A stretch of 64,000 nucleotides of DNA, taken from assembly GCF_900111245.1 (NCBI RefSeq), contig NZ_FOGO01000014.1:141817-205816 (forward strand), read 5' to 3'. Under the pieces are notes generated by a model, which saw only the letters and a list, made by a program, of their open reading frames with translations, did no database searches and was not told the DNA's origin. This document shows, piece by piece, positions 36,107-45,363 of the stretch. The position numbers and the translations under genes were made by a program. How positions within the stretch are numbered: the stretch's first letter is position 1; the number at the start of each line of letters is the position of its first letter. The DNA comes from Streptomyces qinglanensis. GTDB taxonomy: Bacteria; Actinomycetota; Actinomycetes; Streptomycetales; Streptomycetaceae.

Positions 36107-36958
36107 ATGATTCTGGTGACCGGAGCGACCGGGAACGTCGGCCGGCCGCTCGTCGAGCGCCTCACCGCCGAAGGACACACGGTCCGCGGCCTCACGCGGT
36201 CCCCGAGCCGCGCCCGACTGCCCGACGGCGCCGTTCCGGTCGCGGCCGACGACCTCGGCGCCGCACTGGAGGGCGTCAGCGCCCTCTTCCTGAACCCCGC
36301 GGCGTTCTGGCGCGGTACCGGCGAACTGCTGCGGCTGGCGGCCGAACGCGGGGTGCGGCGGGTGGTGACCCTGTCCTCGTCCTCGGTCGTGCCCTCCGCC
36401 ATGCCGCTGGAGGTGGACAACCCCATCGCCGAGCACCACCGGACGATGGAGGCCGAGGTGGGGGAGGCCGCGGCAGCCGCCGGTATGGCGTGGACCCACC
36501 TGCGGCCCGGCATGTTCGCCACCAACACCCTCGCGTGGGCCGAGTCCCTGCGGCGGGACGGCGTACTGCGCGCCGCCTACGCCGGTGCACACGCGGCGCC
36601 CATCCACGAGGACGACATCGCTGCCGTCGCCGCCCTCGCGCTCACCGGGGCGTTGAAGGGCGACGGCCCCACCCCGGTGCTGACCGGCCCCGAGTCGCTG
36701 ACCCAGGAGGATCAGCTCCGGCTCCTCGCGGAGGCGACCGGGCGCAGCCTGCGGTTCGAGGAGATCCCGCACGAGGAGGCCCGCGCGGACATGGTCGCCG
36801 CCGGTACGCCCGGCGAGTTCGCCGACGTCCTGCTCCAGTTCGCCGCGCACTCGGTCGGCGCGCCCGCAGCGGTGTCGCCGGGCGTCGAGCAGCTCACCGG
36901 CAGCCCAGGACGCAGCTTCGCGCAGTGGGCCCACGACCACGCGGAGGACTTCCGCTGA
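36107..36958 (+). CDS. NmrA-like / SDR NAD(P)-binding oxidoreductase
   Basis: 283 residues. The Rossmann start MILVTGATGNVGRPLVERL has the GxxGxxG-type motif of atypical short-chain dehydrogenases, as in NmrA or quinone-reductase QorB relatives. The Tyr-x3-Lys catalytic pair is not evident. ATG 36107 follows AGGGAG. Probably repressed by the divergent TetR protein. Confidence 0.9.
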   Translation: MILVTGATGNVGRPLVERLTAEGHTVRGLTRSPSRARLPDGAVPVAADDLGAALEGVSALFLNPAAFWRGTGELLRLAAERGVRRVVTLSSSSVVPSAMPLEVDNPIAEHHRTMEAEVGEAAAAAGMAWTHLRPGMFATNTLAWAESLRRDGVLRAAYAGAHAAPIHEDDIAAVAALALTGALKGDGPTPVLTGPESLTQEDQLRLLAEATGRSLRFEEIPHEEARADMVAAGTPGEFADVLLQFAAHSVGAPAAVSPGVEQLTGSPGRSFAQWAHDHAEDFR

Positions 36959-37005
36959 CACGCGGAGGGCTTCCGCTGAAGCGTGGAGGGAGCTCCCGCT
37001 GAAGG
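36936..37005 (+). repeat. Three imperfect copies of the gene's 3' end
   Basis: A unit like GCGGAGGACTTCCGCTGA, which includes the stop codon of the NmrA-like gene, is followed by two diverged copies. Confidence 0.6.
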
Positions 37006-37123
37006 GCCGTCGCCGTCTCTCGCGCGGGCCGCGGCGCGGCGCGCGGGAGACGGCACCGGCAGGTGCCTGCGGGCGGTACCCGTGCCGGGCATGTGCCCGT
37101 ACGGGTACCGGCGGGCCGGCCGG

Positions 37124-37528
37124 TCAGCCCTGGACGACCGCGGGGTCCATCCACATGACCTCCCAGATGTGGCCGTCCGGATCGGTGAAGGAGCGCCCGT
37201 ACATCGGGCCCTGCTCCATCGGGTCACCGTGTGCCGCCGCCCCGGCCGCCAGCGCGGAGTCCACCAGTGTGTCGACGTCCCCGCGGCTGTCGGCCGACAG
37301 GCACACCAGCACCTCGCTGGTCCGCGCGGTGTCGGGGATCTCCCGCTGCGAGAAGGACATGAAGAACGGCTCGACCAGCAGCATCACGAAGATGTCGTCG
37401 CTGACCACCATGCAGGTGGCGTTCTCGTCCGTGAACTGCGGGTTGAAGGAGAAGCCGCACGCGGTGAAGAACTCGACGCTGCGGTCCAGGTCCTTCACCG
37501 GCAGGTTGACGAAGATCTTCCGGGACAT
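37124..37528 (-). CDS. VOC-fold (glyoxalase-like) protein
   Basis: 134 residues beginning MSRKIFVNLPVKDLDRSVEFFTACGF, the pattern of PhnB/glyoxalase-like VOC proteins; the C-terminus DPDGHIWEVMWMDP carries the usual His and Glu. ATG 37528 has GAGG eight bases upstream; ATG 37540 is a poorer alternative. Monocistronic. Confidence 0.91.
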   Translation of the reverse strand: MSRKIFVNLPVKDLDRSVEFFTACGFSFNPQFTDENATCMVVSDDIFVMLLVEPFFMSFSQREIPDTARTSEVLVCLSADSRGDVDTLVDSALAAGAAAHGDPMEQGPMYGRSFTDPDGHIWEVMWMDPAVVQG

Positions 37529-37848
37529 GGTGTGCCTCATCTCTGCGCTGCTCCGCGCGTTCGGGCGTCACTCGGCGACGCCCCTCGGGTCCGTCCCCCC
37601 TCCCGCGTCGGGGTGGAAGGCGCTGTACAGGTTGGACGGCGCGCGACGGCAGAACTCATCGCAGCCGGGAAAGATTCTTCGCGGGGTTTCCGGAAGCCCG
37701 TCCGAGGCTCGCCGGAAGCTCTCCGAAGCCGCCGCCCGCGACGCTCCCGGTGCCCCTCCGGGCGCGCGTGCGGTCTGTTGCCGCCGCTCCCGCCGCGCTG
37801 CCCGGGCCCTCCCGTGCCCCCGGGCCCTCCCATGCCGCCCGCTGCCGT
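37529..37848. other. Intergenic, no supported gene
   Basis: GC-rich spacer with short direct repeats such as GGGCCCTCCCRTGCC at about 37806-37835. It includes the promoter side of the VOC gene and the downstream flank of the monooxygenase gene. Confidence 0.6.
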
Positions 37849-39036
37849 TCAGCGGGTCAGCTCTCCCAGCTCTGCCGGTTTGCCCGTCACCGCGGAGGCG
37901 ATCATGCGATTGACCCCGGGCAGTCCGGAGAGCCGCATCGCGGCCCTGCGCAGCCGCAGCCAGGTCGGGTTGCTGGGCAGGAACCAGCGCACCCCCTGCA
38001 GCGCCACCCGCTGCTTCTCCTCGGCCACCGGGCGCCACATCCGCTCGTACCGCTCCAGGCCCGCGCGGACGTCCCCGTCGGCGGCGGCCAGTTGGGCGGC
38101 GAGCACATGGGCACCCGCGACACCCAGCGACGCGCCCTGGCCCGCCAGCAGCGACACCGCGTAGGCGGCGTCCCCCACCAGCACCGTCCTGCCGCGGCTC
38201 CACCGGGGCAGCACCGTCTGCGCCACGTGGTCGTAGTAGATCTCCGCACTGGGCGGACACGCGGCCAGTGCCCGCGGGGCCACCCAGCCCAGCGAGCCGT
38301 ACACCTCGCGCACCGCGCTGCGTGTGTCCTCGGGAAGCGGCGCGGCAGGGTCCACCCGGTGCACGGCGAAGGAGGCGACCTTGCCGTTGCGCAGTGCGTA
38401 GAAACCCATCTGGCGGCCTATGGTGTCCGTCAGGCAGAACCGCCCGGTGACCTGCTCGCGTACCTTCGGGTCGTCGAAGACGAAGGCGGCCGTGTGGAAG
38501 CCCGGGTAGCGCAGGCACCGTTCGTCGGAGCCCGCCTCGCCGAATATCAGGCCGCGTACCGTGGAGTGGATGCCGTCCGCGCCCACCAGCAGGTCCGCCT
38601 CCCGGACGGTGCCGTCGCTGAGGGTGACCCGTACGCCGTCGTCCTCGTCCACCACGTCCGACACGCTCAGGCCGTACCGCAGCTCCACCTCGGCGGGCAG
38701 GTCCTCCCGCAGCGCCAGTTCGAGGTCGGGCCGCATGATGCTGAGCAGCTTGCCGCCCGCCACTTCGGAGAACTGCGCGTAGTCCAGGCCCGCCCGGCGG
38801 CGGCCCCGCTCGTCCACGAAGGCCGCCTCGCTGATCTGGTAGCCGAGCTCCTTCAGCCGCGGCAGCAGCCCCATCTCCTCGGCGGCCTCGTAGCCGACTC
38901 CGAAGAAGTCGATCATGTACCCCTGTTCGCGCGGCCCGCGCGCGTGCTCCACGATCTCCACCTGCCAGCCGTGTGCGGCCAGCCGATGGGCGAGTGCGAG
39001 TCCGGCGATTCCCGCGCCGCAGATGACGGCCTTCAT
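37849..39036 (-). CDS. FAD-dependent monooxygenase (PHBH/UbiH-like)
   Basis: 395 residues. FAD-binding GAGIAGLALAHRL (residues 7-19), the DG motif LLVGADGIHSTVR (about 154-166) and the GD motif VLVGDAAYAVSLLAGQGASLGVAGA (about 283-307) are all present. It is a single-component aromatic or polyketide-type hydroxylase, or a tetracycline-monooxygenase-like enzyme. Its start overlaps the stop of the upstream TetR gene by four bases, so the regulator and enzyme form one operon. Confidence 0.93.
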   Translation of the reverse strand: MKAVICGAGIAGLALAHRLAAHGWQVEIVEHARGPREQGYMIDFFGVGYEAAEEMGLLPRLKELGYQISEAAFVDERGRRRAGLDYAQFSEVAGGKLLSIMRPDLELALREDLPAEVELRYGLSVSDVVDEDDGVRVTLSDGTVREADLLVGADGIHSTVRGLIFGEAGSDERCLRYPGFHTAAFVFDDPKVREQVTGRFCLTDTIGRQMGFYALRNGKVASFAVHRVDPAAPLPEDTRSAVREVYGSLGWVAPRALAACPPSAEIYYDHVAQTVLPRWSRGRTVLVGDAAYAVSLLAGQGASLGVAGAHVLAAQLAAADGDVRAGLERYERMWRPVAEEKQRVALQGVRWFLPSNPTWLRLRRAAMRLSGLPGVNRMIASAVTGKPAELGELTR

Positions 39037-39629
39037 GGTGTCTCACTCCCTGGGGTCGTTGTGGTGAGCAGCCGTCGCAGAACCGGGCCGACGGCAGCCG
39101 ATGTGAGGGAAGGGGATGCGGGGCGGTGCAGCATCAACCCGTCGACCACGGCCAGCAGTACGGCCGCGGTCTCCTGCGGCTGCGGCACCCCGCTGTCGCT
39201 CAGCCGGCCGGCCAGCCCGTCGCGGACCCGGGTGAGCAGCCCCGCCAGTGCGCGCATCAGCTCCTCGTCCCGGGCCGCCGCCAGATAGGTCTCGGTGAAC
39301 AGCAGCGAGATCGGATCCGTACCGGAGAAGCCGTCCAGTGAGCCCAGTGCGCTGTCCAGCGCCTCCTCGGTCGAGACGGCCGACTCCATGAGCGCCGTGA
39401 ACTCCCGGACGAACTCTTCGACGGTCCCGAGGGCCGCCTGCTGCAGCAGCGCGTCGAGCGAGGCGAAGTGGTAGTGCACCAGCCCCTGTCCGACCTCGGC
39501 ACGCTCGGCGACCCCGCGGGTGCTGACGGCCGACCAGCCGCGCTCGGCGATGAGCTCGGTGGCGGCCCGCAGCAGTCGTTGCCGCACTTCGCGGCCCCGG
39601 TCGGCGGCGGTGGGTGGGGGCGGTGGCAT
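39033..39629 (-). CDS. TetR-family regulator upstream of the FAD monooxygenase
   Basis: 198 residues from ATG 39629, with AGGAGG seven bases upstream. The HTH ELIAERGWSAVSTRGVAERAEVGQGLVHYHFASLDALLQ lies at about 22-60. Translationally coupled to the monooxygenase gene, which it probably represses together with itself. Confidence 0.92.
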   Translation of the reverse strand: MPPPPPTAADRGREVRQRLLRAATELIAERGWSAVSTRGVAERAEVGQGLVHYHFASLDALLQQAALGTVEEFVREFTALMESAVSTEEALDSALGSLDGFSGTDPISLLFTETYLAAARDEELMRALAGLLTRVRDGLAGRLSDSGVPQPQETAAVLLAVVDGLMLHRPASPSLTSAAVGPVLRRLLTTTTPGSETP

Positions 39630-40211
39630 GGGGCCTCCTCGCTCGACGGCGGGTGTGCACCCGCCGTGCCCCGCGGGCTGCGGGGTACGCGGCGTCGACC
39701 CGCGGCCCGCGCCGCCGCGGCCCCGCCGCCGTGGCGGAGACCTCTGCTCGTGCCGCTCGCGCATGGCGGCGGGCACCTCTGGCGCGCCCGCGTGGTCCTG
39801 GGCATACGCCTTGGGCAATCAGCTTGTGCGAGTGACCAAGGCATGCCACCAAGAATAGCGCGTATCGCTTCGGAACGCTGTGGGGGTCCGGAGACGGCGC
39901 GGTGCCGGGGCCGATACGGGACGTGAGACGCGGGGAGGCGGGACGCCGGGGAGCCGGCTCGTCGGCCGGGCCGGGCAGCAGGGCCGTCGGAGCCGGGCCG
40001 CCGGGGAACCGGGCTGCCGGGGAGCCGAGCTGCCGGGGAACCGGGTCGGACGGACGGACGGGGAGCCGGGCTTGCCGGGCCGGTCGGACGGGGAGCCGGG
40101 TGCCGGGTAGCCGATGGGGGCGGGGCAGCCCATGGCCGGGGGCGGTGGGGGCGGCGGGGGCGAGCCGGGGCGGCCCGCTCCGCCGCCCTACACCGGAGGT
40201 GCCTCTTCCGT
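39630..40211. other. Intergenic with degenerate GCCGGGGAACCGGG repeats
   Basis: No gene is supported. From about 39950 to 40112 there are many variants of GCCGGGGAACCGGG and GGACGGGGAGCCGGG. A less GC-rich stretch at 39790-39880 may hold the tetR promoter. Confidence 0.6.
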
Positions 40212-40787
40212 CTACTCCGGGGCCGCTCCACGGGGGCCGGGCGCGGCTGCCGCCACCGCCTCGCCCACGGCCGTCAGCGCGCACTCCCAGGGGAACGTGT
40301 CCGGGCGGCCTTCGCCGGGCGGGTTCGGGGTGAAGCTCTCCGCCCCGTACAGCACCCGTACTCCGGCGCGGCTGAGGGTCTCCAGGGAGTGTGCGAACTG
40401 CGGGTGCCGGGCATAGGCCGCGTTCACACACGGCATCGTGACCAGAGGGATGCCTTTGCCGATCGCCTCGGCGGCGAACCCGACGACGAACTTCTCCGTG
40501 AGCCCGAGAGCCCACTGGTTGACCGTGTTGAAGGTCGCGGGCGCCACCACGGCGGCCGCCGCGGGCGGCCAGACGTCGGGATGTCCGGGCACCTTGTAGC
40601 GGGAGCGCACCGGGTGCCCCGTCTGCCGCTCCAACTCCGGGAGCTGCTCTTCCAGCCAGTGTGCCGCAGTGGGGGTGAGCCCCAGACACACGTCCCAGCC
40701 CGCCCGTTGGGCGCTGCGGACGACTTCGGCGATCCGCAGCACAGGTGGCGCCGCGCAGCCGAGCAGATACAGGACGCGTGAAGCCAT
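40212..40787 (-). CDS. Flavoprotein (HFCD/Dfp-like) family protein
   Basis: 191 residues from ATG 40787; GTG 40802 is an alternative, and neither has a clear ribosome site. The fold of FMN-binding Cys decarboxylases is indicated by LYLLGCAAPPVLRIAEVVRSAQ at the start and APATFNTVNQWALG (about 82-95), the conserved flavin-binding PATxNT segment. Divergent from an XRE-type regulator, a recurring pairing in Streptomyces. Function unknown. Confidence 0.87.
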   Translation of the reverse strand: MASRVLYLLGCAAPPVLRIAEVVRSAQRAGWDVCLGLTPTAAHWLEEQLPELERQTGHPVRSRYKVPGHPDVWPPAAAAVVAPATFNTVNQWALGLTEKFVVGFAAEAIGKGIPLVTMPCVNAAYARHPQFAHSLETLSRAGVRVLYGAESFTPNPPGEGRPDTFPWECALTAVGEAVAAAAPGPRGAAPE

Positions 40788-40912
40788 GCCGCATTTCACC
40801 ACGAAGGCAGCAACCGGTGCGGCCGCGCAGTCCGCAACCGCCGCTGCGAAGGCCGCGTCCGTCGCCGACCGCGCACCGCAGCGCAGATCTCACACTGTGG
40901 CGCACTCGCGCA

Positions 40913-40934
40913 ACTCGATTGCACCCGATCGAGT
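40913..40934. promoter_or_regulatory. Perfect inverted repeat ACTCGAT-N8-ATCGAGT
   Basis: Seven-base arms 40913-40919 and 40928-40934 in the 223-bp gap between the divergent flavoprotein and XRE genes. Candidate operator for the XRE protein. Confidence 0.5.
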
Positions 40935-41010
40935 GGAGCTCGCGGCTGAAATCCGCCCCTGTCGCACACCGTGCATACGGTTCCGAGGCCATCGAGGAAC
41001 GGAGTCGCGG

Positions 41011-42282
41011 ATGCGCGGGCAGCAGGAAGAACACGCGGGCGTCCGTATCGCCCATCAGCGCAAGCTGGCCGGGCTGACGCAGCGCGGGCTCGCCGCGCGG
41101 CTCCCGTACTCCTACAGCCTGTTACGGCAGGTGGAGGAAGGCCGCAAGAACGCCTCGCCCGACCTGGTCTCGGCTGTGGCGCGAGTGCTGCGCATCGACG
41201 TGACGGTGCTGACGGGCCAGCCCTACGTCACCGAGCTCCAGCAGGACCGGCTCGCTGCCCTCATCCGCCCGATCCGCGAGGCGCTCGACCTGTACGACCT
41301 GCACGACGTGAACGACCTGCACGACGTGAACGACCTCGCCGACGCGCATGAACTGCGCGGTGCGAGCGGGCAGGGCGAACGGGCCGGGATCCTCCCGGCG
41401 GCCGAACTCGCCGCCCGGGCCGACGACCTGTGCCGGATGGTGCGTGCCACGCAGCTCAGCAAGGCGGCGCACGCCCTGCCGCCCTTCATCGCCGAGGCCA
41501 CCGCGGCAGCCCACCAGGAGCGCACCACGGCGCGGTGGCAGACGCTCGGATCCGCGTACCGCACGGCGCACGACATCGCCACCAAGCTCGGCTTCTACGA
41601 CCTGGCCACCATCGCACTCGACCGGCTGGGCTGGGCCGCCGAGCGCGCCTCGGACCCCCTGCTGGCGGCAGTGCGCCAGTACATGCGCGCACTCTCCTAC
41701 TTCCGCGAGGGGGAGCACACCATCGGCCTGCGGCTGATCGAGGCGGGGCACAGAGTCCTCTCCGGAGCCGGCGGTGCGGACAGTGCCGCGCCGGAGGCTC
41801 GCGACACCCTGGTCGTGCGCGGCCAGTTGCACTTGGGGGCGAGCGTCATCGCGGCCCGCGCACACGACAACGACGCGGTGGAGACCCATCTGCGCGAGGC
41901 GGCCTCCTACGCCGGACGCACCGGAGAGGCCGGGCGCGTGCACTGGCTGAGCTTCGGACCGGCGAACGTCGCTGTGCACGAGGTGTCCGCCCAGGTGGAG
42001 TTGCGGCGCTACGGGAAGGCGCTGGAGAAGTCCCGCGGCGTCCGCCTTCCGCACGGCTGGCCGATGTCCCGGCGGGCGCACTTCTACGTGGACCGCGCGC
42101 GTGCCGAGATGGAGACGGGGCACTGCGACGCCGCGCTGGAGTCCGTGGTGACGGCGCGCAAGCTGGCGCCGGAGCAGACCCGATACCACCCCGGAGCGCG
42201 CGAGACCATCAACGGCCTGGTGGCCCAGCGCCGCCGTACACCCGATTCGCTGGACAACATGGCCGCGTGGCTCTGCCTGTGA
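41011..42282 (+). CDS. XRE-family HTH regulator with TPR-like C-terminal region
   Basis: 423 residues from ATG 41011. The HTH lies at about 12-65 (VRIAHQRKLAGLTQRGLAARLPYSYSLLRQVEEGRK); a long helical region resembling tetratricopeptide repeats fills about 140-410. An 18-base duplication gives DLHDVN twice at about residues 96-107. Similar proteins sense a peptide or small ligand through the C-terminal repeats, but the ligand here is unknown. Probably controls itself and the divergent flavoprotein gene. Confidence 0.88.
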   Translation: MRGQQEEHAGVRIAHQRKLAGLTQRGLAARLPYSYSLLRQVEEGRKNASPDLVSAVARVLRIDVTVLTGQPYVTELQQDRLAALIRPIREALDLYDLHDVNDLHDVNDLADAHELRGASGQGERAGILPAAELAARADDLCRMVRATQLSKAAHALPPFIAEATAAAHQERTTARWQTLGSAYRTAHDIATKLGFYDLATIALDRLGWAAERASDPLLAAVRQYMRALSYFREGEHTIGLRLIEAGHRVLSGAGGADSAAPEARDTLVVRGQLHLGASVIAARAHDNDAVETHLREAASYAGRTGEAGRVHWLSFGPANVAVHEVSAQVELRRYGKALEKSRGVRLPHGWPMSRRAHFYVDRARAEMETGHCDAALESVVTARKLAPEQTRYHPGARETINGLVAQRRRTPDSLDNMAAWLCL

Positions 42283-42327
42283 CGGACCGGCGAGCGGACG
42301 TGTCCCTGGCCACGGTGTGCGACGGGG

Positions 42328-42347
42328 GTGTCACACATTGGTGACAC
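42328..42347. promoter_or_regulatory. Perfect inverted repeat GTGTCAC-N6-GTGACAC
   Basis: Arms 42328-42334 and 42341-42347 between the XRE gene and the small gene at 42511. No T-run follows, so an operator is likelier than a terminator. Confidence 0.5.
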
Positions 42348-42510
42348 TTTCCGGTTGCCGCTGTCGGCAAAGTGGAACGCGTCCCCACACGTAGAGACAT
42401 GCGAAGAGCGTGAGGAAACGCGGGATGCGCCCGACGGCGCGGGGACGACCAGCGCCACGCCGTGGTGGCGCCGAAGAGGCCGAAGCCGCTGAAGACGCAC
42501 AGGAGAAGCC

Positions 42511-42966
42511 GTGACCGTGTGGTGGCCACTGCCGAAGGGTCTGGATGCCGTGCTGTTACCCGCCGGGGAGTGGTGGGACGCGGTGCGCGTCCCCGCCTAC
42601 CTGGGGGAGGGGGTATTGACCCGGCTCGGTTCCGCGTCCGGCGCGGTCATCCGCGACCCTTACGGCAGCAGGCTGTACTGGCTCGTCGAGCCGGAGAGTG
42701 CGCAGGGGTGGTCCTTCTGCGAATTCGCGGCCGTGCAGGTGCTGGGCGAGGCGAGCTGGGTGACGGTGCCGCCCAGCAGCCGCCTGCATCCGCCGGGGCC
42801 GCACTGGGCCGTTCCCTGCACCCCGGCCGGTTCCCTGACACCGACGGCCGCCCTGCAGGCCGCCCTGCACGCCACCATCACCCAGAACCTGGGCCCCCGG
42901 CCCCGCCCCGCCGCGCCCCAGCAGGCCGCGCCGACGCAGGCCGCGCCGACGCAGGAGAGGGGTTGA
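42511..42966 (+). CDS. Hypothetical protein, Streptomyces-type
   Basis: 151 residues from GTG 42511 with AGGAG six bases upstream. No domain is recognised. The sequence is soluble, Trp-rich at the start (MTVWWPLPKGLDAV), and ends in QAAPTQAAPTQ repeats. It follows the XRE gene by 228 bases in the same direction. Codon use is typical of real genes here. Confidence 0.7.
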   Translation: MTVWWPLPKGLDAVLLPAGEWWDAVRVPAYLGEGVLTRLGSASGAVIRDPYGSRLYWLVEPESAQGWSFCEFAAVQVLGEASWVTVPPSSRLHPPGPHWAVPCTPAGSLTPTAALQAALHATITQNLGPRPRPAAPQQAAPTQAAPTQERG

Positions 42967-43233
42967 ACCGCGCCCCGGGGCACCGTTCCGGCCCGCGAAC
43001 GCCCCCGGGCGTCTCCGTGTGCGCGCGGGGGGCGTGAAGCGTGCCGTGGCAGCGGAAGGTCCTGCCGCCCGTGCGGACGGCAGGACCTCCGGGTGGGCGC
43101 GTCGCCGGACTCCGCGAAGAGACGTCCCGCGCCCGGTGGAGCGGGACGGCCCGCCTCGGGTGGAGCGGACGCCCGCACCGTGGCCTCGGTACCGGCGCGG
43201 CCGCGGAAGCAGGCTTCGGGCGCGGCCGCGGAA

Positions 43234-44034
43234 TCAGCCGAGCTTCGCCGCCTGCGCGTCGATGAGGGCGGTCGGCTGCTTGTAGTCCTCGCCCCGGGTG
43301 ACCGACGCGATGTTGAAGGACGAGAACCCGGCGAGCGTGGTGCCCTGCCGGAAGACGACGACCTTGGTGTCGGCGGCGGAGCCGTCCTGCTTGGTGCCGA
43401 TCGTCCAGGCGACGGCGTCCTCCCCGGCGGACACCTTCTCCTGGCTGATCTTGGTGACCTGCTGCTTCTCCCCGTCGGCGGTCATCGTGAAGCCCCCGGC
43501 ACACGTCTTGCCGGCCTTCCGCAGCGTGGCGAGGGCCTGTTCGGCCCCGTCGGCGTCGTAGGACCACAGGGAGGTCAGGGTCTTGGTGATGTCGAGCGAG
43601 TCGATCGTCGCCTCTTCGGCCTGCTTCTCCGTCATCTCCCCGAGCTCCTCCGTGGAGGGCATGCCCTTCTCGGCGGCCTTGGACTTGTGGACGACGAGCC
43701 GCTGCGCGGTCGCCTTCGGGGCGCGAGCGGGCAGGGCCGACAGCGCCTGCGCGACCGGCTTGCACTCGGCCTTCTCGACGGAGACGGAGCCCGGCTCGAA
43801 CGCCTCGTCCTTGCCCGGCTTCTTCACTTCGTGGTCCTTGAGGTCGTCCTTGGTGACCACGAGCTTCTCCAGCTTGTCGGCGGACAGCGCCTTCGCCGCC
43901 GGCTTCTCGGACCCCGCCCCGCCCTTCGTCTGCCGGCCCTCGTCGCTGCTCTCGCCACCACCGCAGGCGGTGGCCAGAAGCGCGAAGGAGACCGCGGAAG
44001 CGGTCAGGACCGTACGACGGATAGCGACTCGCAC
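43234..44034 (-). CDS. Secreted lipoprotein of unknown function
   Basis: 266 residues from GTG 44034, with GGGAG seven bases upstream. The N-terminus has a lipoprotein signal with the cleavage region LLATAC at about residues 19-24, so the mature protein is anchored by Cys. The exported part is Lys/Glu-rich and resembles the PknH-sensor-like or LppX-like lipoproteins of Streptomyces only in general design. No catalytic motif is seen. Confidence 0.85.
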   Translation of the reverse strand: MRVAIRRTVLTASAVSFALLATACGGGESSDEGRQTKGGAGSEKPAAKALSADKLEKLVVTKDDLKDHEVKKPGKDEAFEPGSVSVEKAECKPVAQALSALPARAPKATAQRLVVHKSKAAEKGMPSTEELGEMTEKQAEEATIDSLDITKTLTSLWSYDADGAEQALATLRKAGKTCAGGFTMTADGEKQQVTKISQEKVSAGEDAVAWTIGTKQDGSAADTKVVVFRQGTTLAGFSSFNIASVTRGEDYKQPTALIDAQAAKLG

Positions 44035-44299
44035 TGTGCATCTCCCTGTGCTCAACGCTCTGTGCTCATGTACGGCGCAGAGCTCCGCAGAACGAGACCG
44101 GCGCCCCCGGCGCGGGGATGCACACCGAGACCATCTGTATACCCATCTGTATATCGATCAGTTATGCGCGCACGTTCGGGGGTTTCGCACCGTCGGCTGA
44201 TGATGGCGGTGCGTGACGGCAGTGCCGTGACGGCAGCGCGTGACGACGGTGCGCAGGGCAACGGGGTCCGGGGCCGGCCCGGCGACCGGGTGCCTGCGG

Positions 44300-45037
44300 T
44301 CAGGACGGTCCGGCAACGCCGGGAATCCGGCGGTGGGTGTCCGCGAGCAGGTTCCGCATCGCCATGTGGAAGAGCTCGGCCTGATGGTCGCCGATGAAGG
44401 AGGTGTGCCCGAACACCTCCAGGACGACGAGGCCGTGCATGTGCCCCCAGGCGCTGAAGAGGAGAGCGGCCGCAGCGGGCGGCAGCGCGTCCGGACCACC
44501 GAGCGGCAGGCCCTCCAGGAATTCCTGGAGCGGCGGTGGGACGGCGGTGTCGGCCTGCGCCAGTTGCGCTGTCGTGAATCCGCCGAACATCTCGCGCTGG
44601 AAGATGTCGCTCATCCTGCGCATCGCCTGGGTGGTCGGACCGTCGGCGGGCGCCGTGTAGTAGCGCAGCGGGGTGCCGTAGAGGAGCTGGAAGCGCTCGG
44701 GGTGGTGGATGGCCCACTGCCGGTACCCCTCCGCGGCGACGACCATGCGCGGCACTCCGGGCGCGTCCGGCGCGGCGTCGACGGCCTGTTGCACGGCGTC
44801 GGCCAGGTCGTCGTACGCCTTGGTGACCAGTGCCGTCACGAGCGCGTCCCGACTGGGGAAGTAGTGGTAGAGCGCCTGCACGGTCATGCCGAGGCTCCGG
44901 GCGACCGCCCGCAGGGACAGGGCTCCGGGGCCTTCTGCCGCGATGTGCGACTCGGCGGCGTCCAGGATCTCCTGGGTGGCGGCGGCCCTGCGCCGCTGGC
45001 GCAGGGAGGGCAGGGTTGCGTGTCCGTCTGCGGGCAT
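44300..45037 (-). CDS. TetR-family regulator with WHG-type C-terminal domain
   Basis: 245 residues. HTH SLRAVARSLGMTVQALYHYFPSRDALVTAL at about 40-70; the C-terminal domain contains AAALLFSAWGHMHGLVVLEVFGH, the WGxxHG motif of the TetR_C_WHG group. ATG 45037 has no strong ribosome site and may be read from a leaderless message. Divergent from the oxidoreductase/ECF41 pair. Confidence 0.9.
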   Translation of the reverse strand: MPADGHATLPSLRQRRRAAATQEILDAAESHIAAEGPGALSLRAVARSLGMTVQALYHYFPSRDALVTALVTKAYDDLADAVQQAVDAAPDAPGVPRMVVAAEGYRQWAIHHPERFQLLYGTPLRYYTAPADGPTTQAMRRMSDIFQREMFGGFTTAQLAQADTAVPPPLQEFLEGLPLGGPDALPPAAAALLFSAWGHMHGLVVLEVFGHTSFIGDHQAELFHMAMRNLLADTHRRIPGVAGPS

Positions 45038-45190
45038 ACGGCGACGGTACGACGCCGCCGTTCGTGGAGGGCCGAGAAGTCGTCGCGCTGTGAGGAAAAT
45101 CTGACAGTGCACACCCCGTCTCCGCTGCCCGCCGCGCCCCACCGGCGCCGCCCCGGCTACCGGAGCGCCCCGCGGCTCCGCACCGGGACA

Positions 45191-45243
45191 CCGGGCCCCG
45201 GGCCCCGGGCCCCGGGCCCCGGGCCCCGGGCCCCGGGCCCCGG
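45191..45243 (+). repeat. Seven-base tandem array CCGGGCC
   Basis: About seven uninterrupted copies of CCGGGCC between the TetR gene and the ECF41 promoter. The unit is nearly self-complementary, so the array can fold in several registers. Confidence 0.85.
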
Positions 45244-45302
45244 AATGCCGGAAGACCGGAACGCCGGAAGAACGAGACCGTGGAGTGATCTGGCTCACAA
45301 TC

Positions 45303-45329
45303 TGTCACGTCCGTCCGGCACGCGGTGTC
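45303..45329 (+). promoter_or_regulatory. ECF41-type promoter TGTCACG-N16-TGTC
   Basis: The reported ECF41 target is TGTCACA-N16-CGTC. Here TGTCACG at 45303-45309 is followed after exactly 16 bases by TGTC at 45326-45329. It lies 34 bases before the oxidoreductase gene whose neighbour is an ECF41 sigma factor, the arrangement expected for autoregulation. Confidence 0.7.
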
Positions 45330-45363
45330 TGGAGGCCGAACCCCCTTGGAGACGGAGGAGACC

